This document shows, in pieces, positions 28,274 through 43,200 of a DNA stretch of 64,000 nt. Made by a program: the position numbers and the translations under genes. This DNA comes from Ostrinia nubilalis (Eukaryota; Arthropoda; Insecta; Lepidoptera; Crambidae). The notes under the pieces are model-generated. The model was not told where the DNA came from. It saw nothing but the letters and a program-made list of their open reading frames with translations, and made no database searches. Location: positions 6,359,001 through 6,423,000 of the forward strand of contig NC_087100.1 of NCBI RefSeq assembly GCF_963855985.1, in the 5' to 3' direction. Numbering within the stretch: position 1 is the first letter of the stretch; every line of letters starts with the position of its first letter.

Positions 28274-31200
28274 CTGTAAGCACATATCGAATTGTGGTTA
28301 GTTACTATCCAAATCAATTTTAATTTTTTTTCATCCAAACAGGTGAATCTAGTGGTCAATTACAGCCACTTTTTGTATAGGATTGGGATCTAAAAAAATA
28401 TACTAAATAAAGATTCAACTACCAGGTGTTACAGTTTGTATGAAGAAGTGATAATTGTCTTTAGTTATCGATGTAAATCCCGCACCATAATCACCCAGGA
28501 TTGGGCATGCTTTGTTTCCATGTGTAATGTTTGTGACATCAATTAACGAGAGTAGGTACATGGTAGCAGAGCAGCACGACGATCGACGAAGATCCTGTAC
28601 TTCTAGAATAGAAAACTGCAACATCCAACAGGTTCTGCTTAAAATCCCATTGGAGCTGCTTCGAGTTCGAGTTTTTACCTTCGACGTAGGGCTTGTAGGG
28701 CAGCACGAGCGCCAGCAGCAGCAGCCCGCCGGGCGCGAGCGTCCCGCAGCATGGAGCGCGGCCGCTGTGCGCAGCAGGTCACAGCGCTGAGTGTCGCTCA
28801 CCTTCGACGTAGGGCTTGTAGGGCAGCACGAGCGCCAGCAGCAGCAGGCGCGTCCCGCAGCATGGAGCGCGGCCGCTGTGCGCAGCAGGTCGCAGCGCTG
28901 AGTGTCGCTCACCTTCGACGTAGGGCTTGTAGGGCAGCACGAGCGCCAGCAGCAGCAGCCCGCCGGGCGCGAGCGCGGCGCGCGCGTCCCGCAGCATGGA
29001 GCGCGGCCGCTGTGCGCAGCAGGTCGCAGCGCTGAGTGTCGCTCACCTTCGACGTAGGGCTTGTAGGGCAGCACGAGCGCCAGCAGCAGCAGCCCGCCGG
29101 GCGCGAGCGCGGCGCGCGCGTCCCGCAGCATGGAGCGCGGCCGCTGTGCGCAGCAGGTCGCAGCGCTGAGTGTCGCTCACCTTCGACGTAGGGCTTGTAG
29201 GGCAGCACGAGCGCCAGCAGCAGCAGCCCGCCGGGCGCGAGCGCGGCGCGCGCGTCCCGCAGCATGGAGCGCGGCCGCTGTGCGCAGCAGGTCGCAGCGC
29301 TGAGTGTCGCTCACCTTCGACGTAGGGCTTGTAGGGCAGCACGAGCGCCAGCAGCAGCAGCCCGCCGGGCGCGAGCGCGGCGCGCGCGTCCCGCAGCATG
29401 GAGCGCGGCCGCTGTGCGCAGCAGGTCGCAGCGCTGAGTGTCGCTCACCTTCGACGTAGGGCTTGTAGGGCAGCACGAGCGCCAGCAGCAGCAGCCCGCC
29501 GGGCGCGAGCGCGGCGCGCGCGTCCCGCAGCATGGAGCGCGGCCGCTGTGCGCAGCAGGTCACAGCGCTGAGTGTCGCTCACCTTCGACGTAGGGCTTGT
29601 AGGGCAGCACGAGCGCCAGCAGCAGCAGCCCGCCGGGCGCGAGCGCGGCGCGCGCGTCCCGCAGCATGGAGCGCGGCCGCTGTGCGCAGCAGGTCGCAGC
29701 GCTGAGTGTCGCTCACCTTCGACGTAGGGCTTGTAGGGCAGCACGAGCGCCAGCAGCAGCAGCCCGCCGGGCGCGAGCGCGGCGCGCGCGTCCCGCAGCA
29801 TGGAGCGCGGCCGCTGTGCGCAGCAGGTCGCAGCGCTGAGTGTCGCTCACCTTCGACGTAGGGCTTGTAGGGCAGCACGAGCGCCAGCAGCAGCAGCCCG
29901 CCGGGCGCGAGCGCGGCGCGCGCGTCCCGCAGCATGGAGCGCGGCCGCTGTGCGCAGCAGGTCACAGCGCTGAGTGTCGCTCACCTTCGACGTAGGGCTT
30001 GTAGGGCAGCACGAGCGCCAGCAGCAGCAGCCCGCCGGGCGCGAGCGCGGCGCGCGCGTCCCGCAGCATGGAGCGCGGCCGCTGTGCGCAGCAGGTCGCA
30101 GCGCTGAGTGTCGCTCACCTTCGACGTAGGGCTTGTAGGGCAGCACGAGCGCCAGCAGCAGCAGCCCGCCGGGCGCGAGCGCGGCGCGCGCGTCCCGCAG
30201 CATGGAGCGCGGCCGGCTGCAGCGGTCCAGCAGGTTCAGCATGCACACGCAGTCGAACTGCTTCGTGCGCCACCAGTCGTCCACGTCCAGGAGCCTGCAA
30301 TCACAAGCGAAAGGTGTAATACACATTTTTTATTAGTTGGCAGGCCCTTTTCCACTACTTCCACACGCCTCAAATACCGCTTTTTTACGTCGGGAAATGC
30401 TTGGCCCATTACGACTCTGCCTGTCAGAAGAGCGTAGCCACTAAAATCCGACGGTGTCCGCCGGAGTACAATGAGCCGCGAGTTATTGTCCTAACTTGGA
30501 CATCCGCAGCTTCGTCTCATATGGCTTGCTCTTGAGTGAGCCTCTCCAGCTTCAAGGGGTCCATCAATCTCTTTCTCCGGTGCTATTCTATAGAACGCCA
30601 CAAATAATCAGTAATGAACGCGAGCGAAGCTGCGAAAACAAGCTTGTATTTTAATGGTAAGTAACTCACGTGTATCCTTTACTCAAGAGCGTCTTCCGCA
30701 TGCTGGCCGAGATTTCCGTCGCGTACTTCTCCCCGTAGAGGTGCGCGAAGCGGCGGCTGACCTCGCCGTCGCCGGCGCCGACGTCCACCAGCGAGCCAGA
30801 GCCGTCGGCGCAGCGCCGCGCCGCGCGCAGCATCGAGCGAGCCTGCGCCTCGGATAGCACGAACATGGAGCCGCGGCCTAACCAGCTGGAATATTACAAT
30901 CTAATAAGTAATGGTAGGTCATTTTTATTGGAATACAATTGACCGATTTCTTGGCTATATAGCCAGTCCCATAATACGAGGGATCGCAAAATTTTTAAAC
31001 AAACTGTTTCAAAATTGACTAGACTTTTAGTAGGGCTATTTGTGTTAACCCTGCTCTAGCAGGAAGATACAGATACTGTATCTAAAACGATATTACTCAA
31101 GTCATTATAAAGTCTCTCTCCAAAGAAATACAACTCTGTAAAGTGCAGAGCTAGTAATACCGCAGCGATCGCGGCCGTAGCTCACATACGATGAGTGCTG

Positions 31201-34200
31201 CTAGTACAACTATTAATTTTCTTATCTAACTTAATTGTCGAAACAACAAAGTCGACTCGATGTTTGAACCTTCTAATTTGAGGAGGGTAACTTCTTTGAA
31301 AGCTATTTGTAAGGCAGTCGCGGCGGAGCTGGGCAACAATAGCGCAATTATCCACTACCGTTGGTCGTGTGGTCGGAGGTGTACCGCGTCGGGGCGCAAT
31401 TACCCGGGATTAAACACAAAGCGAGCTGGGCCCGGGGCCGCGCCGGGCCGGGCTGGCGGCCGGCGCGGCAAATTGTGCGCCCGCGGCGCCCGCGCCGCCG
31501 ACGTCTTCATCGCGCCCCGGGCAGCGGCGAAAGTGGATAATGAGTAGTAAATCCCGCTCTCATTAGCCGAGAGCGAGCGTCGCGCCGATCGATACGAATT
31601 CGTCTTCGCCGGGTAAAGGGATAATCGCGGCGAGGCCCGAGCTCTGTTATTAGCCGTAGTACCATATATCACGCGGCGCATTTCCCGGCCCCCGGCGTCC
31701 GCGCCGCAATTACCGCACCGCAAACAGCGCACTCGTACGGTCACAATACCCTATTAGGATAACCTTATAGGCGTAACGACGATTTCTCAGCAGAAACGGA
31801 ATTTTGGAGGTAATTTTAAAGGGGTATTGCTCGACTTAAAGAAACCACTCAGTATTTCAAAGGAATTCATTATTATTACAAGCGGTATGCATAATTTTAT
31901 ATTGGCATTTTGATATTAAATATCGAAATTCCTGCACGCTGTCAAGATAAATTCTAAAGTTCATCCAACACTTTCGATTGAAAGCTTTGAATTATAAAGT
32001 GAAAAATTTGAAAGTATACTTTTTATTTGATTGTGAGGCGATATAGACAGTTAAAAAGACTCCATGCAATATAAAGCACTTAATTGTAGAAGATACAAAG
32101 CATTGAACCTTGTCAAAGGAGTTCGTGCTTTCAGGTACGGGTTCTCAGAATTTCTCGTAGTCTCATCTTCCACAAAGCGGAACTAATAATAACGCGAGTA
32201 TCGATCATTATTGATAGACAGATTGCGCGCTATAACTCTCCATTGCCAGAAGTGAATAACAACATTTTCTGACAGACGAGTCTTCTTTTCTTCTGTCATC
32301 TGCAATTTTATTAAAGAAAACGGATATTATGATTAGCCTTCAGATAAAGACCGTTCTTTTTTCCGACAGGTCATAAAGCATGGTCTCCATAAATAACTAT
32401 GATAAGACTGGTAAGACATAGTGTTGATGTTTTTGTAATTCACAGTCTTTCGAAAATATACTTACGAGCAAAAGTATGGAATCACGCCGTTGTGTTTGGT
32501 TTCGAGCCATCTTAAGAACTGAATGTATCTAAAGTATCAATTTAAAGTACAAAACATTACCTTTAAAATGGTACAAATTTTATTTATCTTCTATTATTCA
32601 TTTAGTTCTTACGATCGCTCGGAACAAGTATGGTGATTCCATACTTTTGCTCGCGAGTGTATTAGGTGTATGTTAGATTTTGGGAATCTAACATACACCT
32701 AATACAATTAGTATTAGGTGTATGTTAGATTAACACCTAATACAATTAGATTAGTAAAAATTGGGTCAGTCACTCACTGGTCATTTTTGTAGAGTCACGT
32801 GGAGACTTATGCCCTTTTTAGCGCGCCCTGCGCTAAGAACGAGGGATGTGTTTATTCAATATGTGACATGAGAATTTTTCACCATTACGAGTAGTAGGTA
32901 CCCTTAATAACAAACAGCTTGCAAAAAGTTCCCTTCTAAGATATTGGAAGGGGAACTGATTGAGGACTCTACATTGCTCCGGTCTCGACTTGAACTTGAC
33001 CGTATTTTTTTTATATTGAAGTCTGTGTTGTCACAATCAAAGCTTGTTCAGATGAATCCATCAATTATGTAATAAATCGACATTCGATACTCTAATGACG
33101 CTCTCGGGGTGTAACGAGCTGTCTCGGCGCAGCGGATATCGCGCCGGAGTCGCCGCAGCTCGCAGCGCGTCGCGGCCGCGTCGCCGGCGCCGAGTGATTG
33201 CTTTATTGTCCCGTCCGCACACGCTATACATGATACATGAAGCGCCGCTCGCCCGCAGCTAATGAGCTCCGCACCGCGTAATTGTCACCGGCCGCGGGAA
33301 ACTCGTGGGATTCCGCCGCTGACACGCGATTGACTCACCCGCAAAAACCGGCCGAATATGACGTTCGTTACACTGTTGCCGGCCGCGCTACATGATTGAT
33401 TTATTAGTACCATAACCAGAATGAGCATTGTTGTCGGGGTTGCTTCTTTAAACCGCACTTAAAAGCGTCAAACCTGTATCAGTTGAGGAGTTCTCGGTAG
33501 TTTAAACGAAATGTGTACTGCATTAGGCCGTTGAAAACGTTTCCGAATGGAATATTAATGGCGAGCTGCAGGAGAAGGTGATAAAACTTTCGCATCGGTA
33601 ATGCAGTTGCTTTTTTACGTATTCCTCGTCTCGCAGAGCGTCAACGTTTCGGGTGCACAAAGACGCATATGTACAAAACGAAACGAAGTCCCTCGCGGAA
33701 GGACACGATATAGCGAAGTTGAAAATTGTGCGGCAAGGGGTGATGTGTAAATCGAGTAGAGCAGTAGGTGGATAGGCGGGCGCCGAGTATCTATTTCAAT
33801 AGAATGCGGTGGCTTGCAACAAGGAATCCGATGCGGTTATCGACGACGGAGGTGAGAGATGTGTCGCCGGACAGGGCCGGGGGCCGGGGGGCTCGTATCG
33901 CGATTGCATCGGAGAGCAAACAAGCGGGCGGGGTGTCGCGGTGGCCGGGGGCGCTCAAATCATATTACCCCCGGCCTCACACCCGCCTCGCGCCACACAC
34001 GTCATTTGAGTGTGCGTCGCTATGGCGACGGCCCGGGCCGTGCATGATATTAGTACGTGTGCGCTCATCTCCGGGCGTTTAAACTTAACGCGCCGCCGCC
34101 GCCGCCTCGCGCGGGAAATTAAAACCGGCTCCGGACCGGAAGGCGCAATCGACCCTCGCTTTTCGCACGACGCTGCCTCGCCAGCGCTACCTCCCAGCCA

Positions 34201-37200
34201 TATACATACGATTATCTCGCCGTACCGTATCCCCGCTAAATGTCTGCTTCTCACACCGGAATGACCACTTTAGTTTGGCTTTAAATGGCAATTAAAGTTG
34301 TATTATTTGATATTACTGAAAACTTGATAAAATATTTATACCATTTCACTCTACTTAAACTTAAGACAATTGAAAACAATCTATGCACTTACATTTATTC
34401 AAAATTGGCTTTAACGAGTTGTAGTCGGAGAGCGTAGTTGTTATAGTAGAGTTGGCCTCTAGCCAATCAAGCTATACTTATGTTGCAATAAACTTATCCT
34501 ATAACGGTCCTGCTTATACTTCACGTTATTTTGTATACGGCTGTACTTTTAGCGAATATTGAACGTTTGTTGCGTTTCAGCGTCGGATCAGGCGTAATAT
34601 TGTAATAATGAGAGGCGTAATTTCCTAAGACATGCATAAAGTAGTATTGTACGAGTACTGTACCTTTATGGGCACTTGGGTGTAAAATATGATAATAGGT
34701 AGAATCAAAACATTCTTAGCGTTATTTGTGTACATAAATAAGGCGGCTGCGCCGGGCCGCAGGAAGCGCCCCTCCCCGTATGTAGATAGCTACACATTTG
34801 CTTTGCTCAGACATTGTCGCTTTCAGGCACCTCATTAGAGGCGTCCCATGTGAGCCTACCTCCACCCTCCCCTACTCGGGCGGCGGCAATTCTTTCTCTG
34901 AGCTCGCAAACTCGGCTGGATAATTACACTTAGATAGTAACCGACGAAGGCTTTGTGTTTTAGATTGGTTTAGATTTATGTTCTTATTTGTTTTGTTTTT
35001 GGGAAAACCACTCTTGTGTTCATTTAATTGTGTTGTTCAGTTATAACAAAATAAATCCCTGTAAATTTAACTTGCTTCATACTTCAAGCCAAGAAATAAT
35101 TTTTGAAGTTAATCAATAAAGCACCAAACGATTTCCAAAACAGAATAACGTACGGTAATCTAGAATAGAACACAAGCCTGAATTCTATTCTGGGAAAACT
35201 GGGGGATAGATTTAGTCTTTTAATGACAAACGAAACTCTACACGAGCAGAACTACGAGCAAAGCTAGTGACAAAAATGTAAACCATCGTATACTTATTCG
35301 GAGGAAATTATTTATCAATCGACATGGGAACTCTACCAAAAACGATTTATGAAGTACCTAAGCACCGAATTACCAAAAATGTAGAGCGACTCTATCGGTA
35401 TCATATTAATAGGATTCCAATACGAAAAACTAAGCAAAGCTTATTGCCTGCCTACACATATACACACATATGCCGAATAAGTTAGCCGAACCCATAAAAG
35501 ACGATTCGGAAAAGTTTCAGAGTGTATTAGGGCGTAATAAAAATCAAGTTCGATAGCGCATAATCGAACGTCACACAACAGCAACCCGGGCAGCCTCGAG
35601 TGGCAATAAACTATAAAAAAGTGGATAGTAAAATGTATAAACAATGAGAGTTCGCCTAAAACGTTTTAGTGTTAAGAGTGGCCCCATAAACCGTTGACAC
35701 GCACCCGTAAAATATTAACGATACCTACAAGAAAAATGACGACTATCAATGTAGGTACCGATTTTCGGTCGCGAGGACGCGCTACAAATAATGGCGGGAC
35801 AGAATTTATACGCGGACCCGAATTGCCCCGATTGAATATTTTACCAGGCCACGAATGCGTCCGACGATATTTTTCTATTTCACCGCCCATTTTTACTATC
35901 AATTGCTTAGTTTCCCCTTTAATATTATTCGTGCGGCGACTCGCCCGTTCCGCCGTGATGCTAAAGGAAAAGATTCAAATAAACAATAACGGGGGCAGAT
36001 CAATTAGGTGTGTCAGCGTTTTCTACGTTCCTCTCTTTTCGTCGATAATGTTTTCGAACAGTTCGATAATGGTTATCAAATGTTTTGTGAACTCACAAAC
36101 AATTTACGAGAGAAATAAAAAAGTTACGAAATATTTTTTGTAGAGAAACGTGATATTGTTAAGAGGTCGCTTTATTTATAGAGATCTCATAGCTCAACTA
36201 GGTATTTAAAAAAAGGAACAATTATAAAAAGACAATGAATAAAAAAAGAATTTCACATCTATGGCAAAGGAATGAGTTTACTTTTTGGCAGCAGGGTCGT
36301 CGTTGGAACTTTCAGTCAGTTCTTTATATCGGCTAATCTTTTTGGAATAAATTTGAATTGAATTTCGTGGCTTTCTGTCTTTTACGATTTACGACAAGCA
36401 TACTTAAAAAGGTTTTAATGTATTTTTATCATTGTGTCCTTTACTTAGCGTCGATAATGTAACCCAGTGAACTATTAATAACTCGCGTGGCCTTACATTG
36501 TGTTAGTAAGTAATAATATTTGCGAAGTCGCTGACGGTTATATGCTTAGCGTTTCGAGAACACAATAACCTTTAAAAGGTGTAAAGGCGTGGGCTCAATT
36601 CGAGTCCCAGTCAGAGTTTAAAATAACTTCTCCGAGACGAATGGTTTATTGCTTATTGAGTAGCTCTGACGAAACGCGCCTCTGACGATAAAACTCGCCC
36701 CGAGTGGAATCTCAGTCAATATCACAATATACGCGCGACATTGAAATTATCGCTCGGTGGGAGGCGCGGTGCGGGCTGCGGCCGCGGCCGGTGCGGCGGA
36801 CGTCGCTAAAACAAAATAACCACTAAAACAATGCGCATTGTCGCGCGAGATGCGTGCGCGCACCACGCGGCGTCGCGTCCGCACCGCATGACGCGTAATC
36901 GCGTCGCGTCGCACTCTAGGGCTACCTTTCAGTAACTATCACTGGCGAAAAGCTCAATACGACTTGTTACTGTTATTATAAGTATCACAAAACTAACGAA
37001 GCTTACATAATAACTAATAGAACTTTCCAAAAATAGCTACTTTAGTTCGGTAATGTATTGTAATTAGCAAAATGATGACAGAAACAATGAAGGTACAAAA
37101 TAATATGGTTACAATTTGCAGATAATATGGAATGCTTTTTCATTTTGAATTAATTAAGGCGTTTAGAAAAATTTTACCAGTTGCAGACTGAAAGCTTGTG

Positions 37201-40200
37201 AAGTCCAGCCACCGAAGCAGCCCTAGGCAGCGCCGTTCGGCGCGGGCGCACGCGGCTCGTTAGCGGCGCGCGCGCCATTGGCCGGCGCGCGGTGGGCGGG
37301 GCGCGCGACAAACTGCGCGCACGCAAATAGCGCACCCGCACACAAATTAAAACAATAAAATGAAAGTAATAAAACAAAGTGAGCACTGAAGAGTATCCAC
37401 TATCGAGAGCCTTAATGGCCGAGCGGAGGCGGCGGCGTCTCGATTTATTGAGCCAGCTCTTCGCCTTCGACTGATCGGCCACTCGAATTGGGATGCACTC
37501 ATTGTTAGTCAAAACTCATCTTTATTCCGGATAAATTATATTTTGATTATCGAAACTGGTTGTTCCAGATCGATAGGGATTTTAAATCATGTCAGAAGCC
37601 AGACTTTGAATTCGTCTGATTTGACTTTAGAATTGAATTAATCTGACTCATGAAATGAGTTGGCCCTATTCTTAATACAGAATGAATGTACAAATGAATT
37701 TCATTTGTACATATTATTATGTATGAGAGAAATTTACTGTCACAGCACAGCGGATATGTAGTAGCGATTAAGCTGGTCATGCGTGCAAGTGAAATGCTTG
37801 TAAGTGGACATCGACCATGAGTGGTTTCCATAGACTAGGTAAACGAACGACGCATTATAATACAATGATACTTATTCGAAAGCCATTAGTGGCATTTATA
37901 CGCAGTTGAGTTGCAATAATATTAAATTTTCCTTCTGAAGTTTACAAACGAAACTGAAACACGGACGTAAACAACAACACGGAAATAAATTCTGCCAAAT
38001 ATAATTTCATTGGCATTTTGTAATATTACAAAGCTCAAAGAATACTGTCTGCTTGAATAAAATATTAGATAATCAAGTGACGCGGTTTGAAAACATACGT
38101 GTAATAAGAGCAAGGAAACAAATACGTTTCTTTGCTTTTTATTTTCCTTCAACGTCCAGCAGATAAAACATTGTATCAGTCACGTTTCCTTCTTCCAACA
38201 TTTCTAATTTCTAAGCGCTTTTGTATTTCAGTTCTCACTTACTTTTGTAGGTCAAATTATACGAGCTTTTTACTAATCACACTAGCTTTATTCATGATTG
38301 AAAATACTTGTCATAATTTTTGCCGAATATTTTTTACGTCATTGAAGTCGACGACCTCCTACATTTTACACACTATCTACGAGTAAAGACGTTTTTATAG
38401 AGATGTTTTCCTCAAGCTGTTTTCCTTAATATTTGAGGAGAATGAAAATTAGAATTTAGTGCTACATGTTCAGAATGGAATGAATGTAGCCTAAAGAAAG
38501 GCTGTGTGTTAAGTTTTCAGATTTATTAATAGTTGTACCACTATACAAAATTACCACCAGGTATACCGTTTGTTTACCAATTTCAAAATACAAGCTTTCA
38601 GTGAGGAAACTGGCGCTAGCCGCGTTCCCGTAACGAATGTCGTCTCATTTACTAATGTGTCACATGCAGGCGGCGTTGTTTCAGGGGGGCGGCGGGCAGG
38701 GGTGAGGGAGGGGGAGGGAGATGACCAATGGCGTGCACCCTCGCTCGGACGATGCAACGTTAATTACGTTCCCGCTCTGAAATCTCGCCGCAGATACGGG
38801 ATTTCACGGAGGAAATTGGTATCCATTTTCCAGTCTTCCTATCTTTTCTAGATCTGTAATTAGAGGCTATCTCTTGGATTTGCTTTTTATGTAGCGTTGT
38901 ATTATAACTGAGCACATTAAATTACCATTTTAACTAACAAAATCTATAGAATATACATATACTAACTCACACAACAGTTAAATTAGCCGTCGAATGGAAA
39001 ATTTACCTAATAAGAATAAAAAGTTAGAAACCTCATTACTTATTCGAATTAAATTCCAAGAAGAGTTTCAAACTTCAATTATCTCGTTTTTTGAAACCAA
39101 GAATCATAAGTTAGAATCGTGGACTTATCACTTTAATTGCATTTACATTACGCCATTAACCACAGAAAATTATTAATTAGAAATTCAACAAGGGCTCAGT
39201 TAAACTGTAATTATCAGACTATACGAAACACAAAATCTTGACAGTAGTCTTCATAACGTACACTTTATAGGATAACTAAAATGATGTCCTAAAGCCTTTT
39301 TTGATTAACATTTACATGATTTTCTTTGACTACTAAAAAACTTTTATAGAAACTTGTAACGATATTTACTACCTTAAATATAATTACGGTGTGGATGAAG
39401 ATTCAAGAGAAGTGGATCGTGGGTTCGCAAACGGCGGGCGAGCGGCGCTCATCAGGGCAGAATAAACATTTGACGTCAGAGCGTGATTGTGAAAAGGACC
39501 GTGATTACACTAGCGCGTAGTTAGCGGAGGCTTCATTAGGACGCGGGCGGGGTGGCTCATCTCGGCGGGTGCATCGCAGCTGCGCGCGCAAACAAATTAA
39601 AACGTAAGACGCGCCCTAATCAATAGCCGACTCCGCCGCGAAGCCGAATTAACTCGCCCGAATGAAAAAATGAACAAAATTATATTCGCGCGAGACCTCA
39701 ACCCCCGCCCGCCGCTCGAGGAAATTGCTTTTCTTTCAGTGGGCGCGCACACACGCCCGCGCCCGCAGCGCGGAGAGGGTTAGCGCCGACACACACAATA
39801 TTATAATTTACGTTTCCTCGTATATCGAGGTGTAAGTAGGTACTTTACCTGGGCGTTTCGCGCCTGCTCAGCCCTCGGCTCACGCTAAATCTGAGCTTTA
39901 TACGTTCACTTGACGCGACGAGAGCAATATTAGTTTCGAGCCAACTCCATCCCTACTACAATATTTATTAACGCTCTACGGGGTTTGATATATTTTTTCA
40001 TTTTCCCCTTTAAAAGCAAACGCTGATACCGTAATTTCCTTCGATTGAAGCGACGCCTCAGGGCGCTTATCAAGTGAATCGTTTGATAATTTTACGAATC
40101 GAATGATTACTAACTTATACAGAATGAGGTTGTGAAGTATAAAATTGATAAGTAATGTAAGAACCCGTCTTCTGATTAATGCTAGAGTCCTGAGGACTGT

Positions 40201-43200
40201 TATTGTTAGATATTGCATACAATTAATGGCAATGTGCTTTGATTTCTTTAGAGTTATAAATTATATGATGGTAAATGATATCTCGATCTTATCATTTTTG
40301 TTTACCGTTAGACGATGACTAGCTCTTGATGAACAGAACATTTGACTAACCATACCTTTTTAGCACTGTAACTTAAAACGTTCACTAATAGAACCAGGAA
40401 ACCATTATGTCGGTATATAACGTTCATTAACACGTTGGCAGGATTCCTACCCCCTAACACCCCTTATATTATCCTCCACCTACCCTTATTATATCTTCGG
40501 TCATAATATGCCGCGTACATACTTAGGGGATCCGGTTTCATTATCCCGGGTAGGTATCGCCCACCTACGTGTGTTGTTCATGTGCGTCCCGTATACGGTG
40601 CACACTAAGAGAGTAGGTTTCATTAACACAAGCTCGGCCGCCCGCCCAATTAACGCGGCCGATGAGATGGCCGCCCGCCTAAAGTCCGCTCGGCCAATGG
40701 CGGCCGCGCGGGGATTAATTAAGTAAGTTCCCGTCTGCCACCCCCCTCCCTCGCCCCCTCACACCCCCCGGCTCCGGAGTCTGCGGACACGCCCGGAAAA
40801 CTAACCACCTAATGAGGGGAGATGACCTCACGAGACTGTGTGCTTTGTCTATGTACGAGTATGCGGTAGGGTTGACACTAATCAAGTGGCTGCATCCGCT
40901 GGCGTCAAGCCTTTGGCGGAAGAGATCTGCCAGGCTCTGGAGAGAGCTCTCAGTAATCACCAGGAGAAAGATCATAAGCATTAAAAAAAGCTCGATATCT
41001 AAATTTTTCTCTTGCAATTCACTAATCTTCCTCATTTTTTTTAGTTGTTATATTTCCATACTACACTTCTTTGTTCCCATATTCCTCAAAGATTGCAAAG
41101 AAAAATGTATTCCAGAGTAAAACTTTTCCGGGGCATTATCTGTAGCAGCCCTAGTGAAAACTACGTTTGTTCATTTGTGTGTAAGTGTCAGCCTTTTGTG
41201 TTTGTTATGTAAGCGGTGTGGCGTCGTCACATTACGTACGGGCGCGTTACCTAATGTGTAACTACATATGCCTCATACTCTGTAACATTACGCGGCCCAG
41301 GAGGCGACCCTAGCGATCTCGCCATAACTGAAATTTATTCGAGAGGCGACCATGTTACAGAAAGCCATTAAAATTCAAATTAATTTAATCATAATTTGCG
41401 TGTGCTGTATAACAAATTTGTTTTCGGACGAGCTTTTACAAAGTGTGATTAATATTTTGATAAAGGTATCTTCAAAGGTTCCCTTCGCACTCATTTTGGT
41501 GACGAGGAGAATAAAAAATTGTCGTCGATAATTGAAATAAGAAGTTTAAAAATACGCCGTCAAAATGTACCTTACGCAATTCGCATGTGAAGAAAGGAAA
41601 TGTCATAAAGCGAATAGCAAAACCCTTGAAGCATCAGAGGGGTTGAGGTCAATTAAATTGTAACGTGTTCAAAGAGAATAGTGACAGAGGGATCTAATAT
41701 AATACAAAAGCGGTCGCGCAGGGGATCTCGTGAGGCTTTCAGCTTCAGAAATTAATTGTGAACTTAATATTTCGATTCGTTGGTGTTTTCCCAGAAAAAT
41801 TACGTAATATTTTCCTCTTACACTATGCCTCTCAATCTGATCAATCTGCGACACATCTTATGGGTTTGTTGTTATGGTTAGTGTAGGTAGATGTATGAGC
41901 GCGAGAGGAGTCGGAGGTCAATTAAACAAGGAGGTCGTGCGACGGAAGCGCCATGACAGATGAGGGTGGAGGCATTGTTTGCGCCCCTGTATGTAGGCCG
42001 GACGATGATTGAATACGATCGGCGCACATCAGTGTGTGTGATATATGGATATTAGAGGTGGGTAAATGAGGACAAAGTGAGGAGGTATAAATATAACATC
42101 ACGTCAGCTTATGTGTATCCCCGACTCCCCCCTGTAGCCTTGGTATTATGGTGAAATTATAACTTCAATCTTTTCTCGTCATCTTCAAAACAATGGTATA
42201 CATAATGTAATAAATTAGCAGCAAATTACTATAGTTTACAATGATACATACAACATTTATAATAATTTTAAATGGAAAACCAAAAACATAACTATTTTTA
42301 ATGAAAGCTTATCATAACTTTGTACATTTACTCTGACAAAAACAAGAAAAGTAGATATTCAACTGTTATTTTTGAATTAAAGTTGAAGTGTATCAAGAAA
42401 AAGAAAACAGTGAAAACGCTGGTGATACTTATTGGGGCGTTCCCACCTCGCAGCGGTGATAATATTAAATGCGATCGCAGCCTTGCCTTATTCAATTTAT
42501 CATAGCTGAAAGTTTTCACCTGTAAACCCATGACAAATAGGTAATAATAACAAAAGGCGCCAACTGTTTTGAAAACAAAATAGTGTAAGAAACTACTCAA
42601 TACTACGAGAAACACTGAAGCTTATGAAGACGAGCGTACTTAAAAAAAATCTAGACTTTTTTTCGTCTTTCTGTACGACCCACTTAGGAGTTGACAATAT
42701 TTTTTAAGTTCTTGCATTTACACAATTCTCAACGAAGATAAAGTAAAAGAGTGCTTCTCTTTTTGGTGAGTGTGGTTCTACTTTTCTAAAGGCAGTATCA
42801 TTTTCAGAAAAATCATTTTCCTTAATAGTTTTACTGTGGCACAATAAGATGAGGTACTTACTTATATCAATAGGTACATAGAGTAACACTAAATACTCTA
42901 ATCATCGGAAAATCACAAACGAAACTTTTGTCAACATATTCATACGTACGTACACATAAATAACTAGAGCCATTAATCGCGTAGGAATCGTAGGATTTAA
43001 ATATGTAGCCAAGTTCATAAATAAGTTAACAGCAATAAAACTTTTATGGGCCATATTCTTTATCTTGTTTTGAATTTCATCAGTGCGTCTGCAGTAGGTA
43101 CAGGATTGTGCTGTTAAATTTTTTTCTCTGTCCTGATTTTACCGACAGACTTTTTGTGTTTTCCACGCACTATTATTTTTGATTGGTGGCTTTTAAGCTT

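Noticed and set aside
28680..30215. CRISPR-like array
   Set aside because: The 134 bp units are contiguous with no variable spacers and derive from a eukaryotic exon.
28415..30326. Several minus-strand proteins rich in MLRDARAALAPGG repeats
   Set aside because: They are readings through the duplicated METTL9 exon ends and their introns in shifting frames, not separate genes.
31260..31744. Open frames of 95 and 114 codons in a GC-rich island
   Set aside because: Low-complexity Ala/Arg/Gly translation on both strands without coding evidence.
33768..34264. Overlapping open frames in a GC-rich island (up to 104 codons)
   Set aside because: Stops are rare because of base composition. All frames on both strands are open, with no domain or splice signals.
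36580..36625. tRNA-like T-arm (GGGCTCAATTCGAGTCCC)
   Set aside because: No acceptor stem, D-arm or anticodon arm could be fitted around it.
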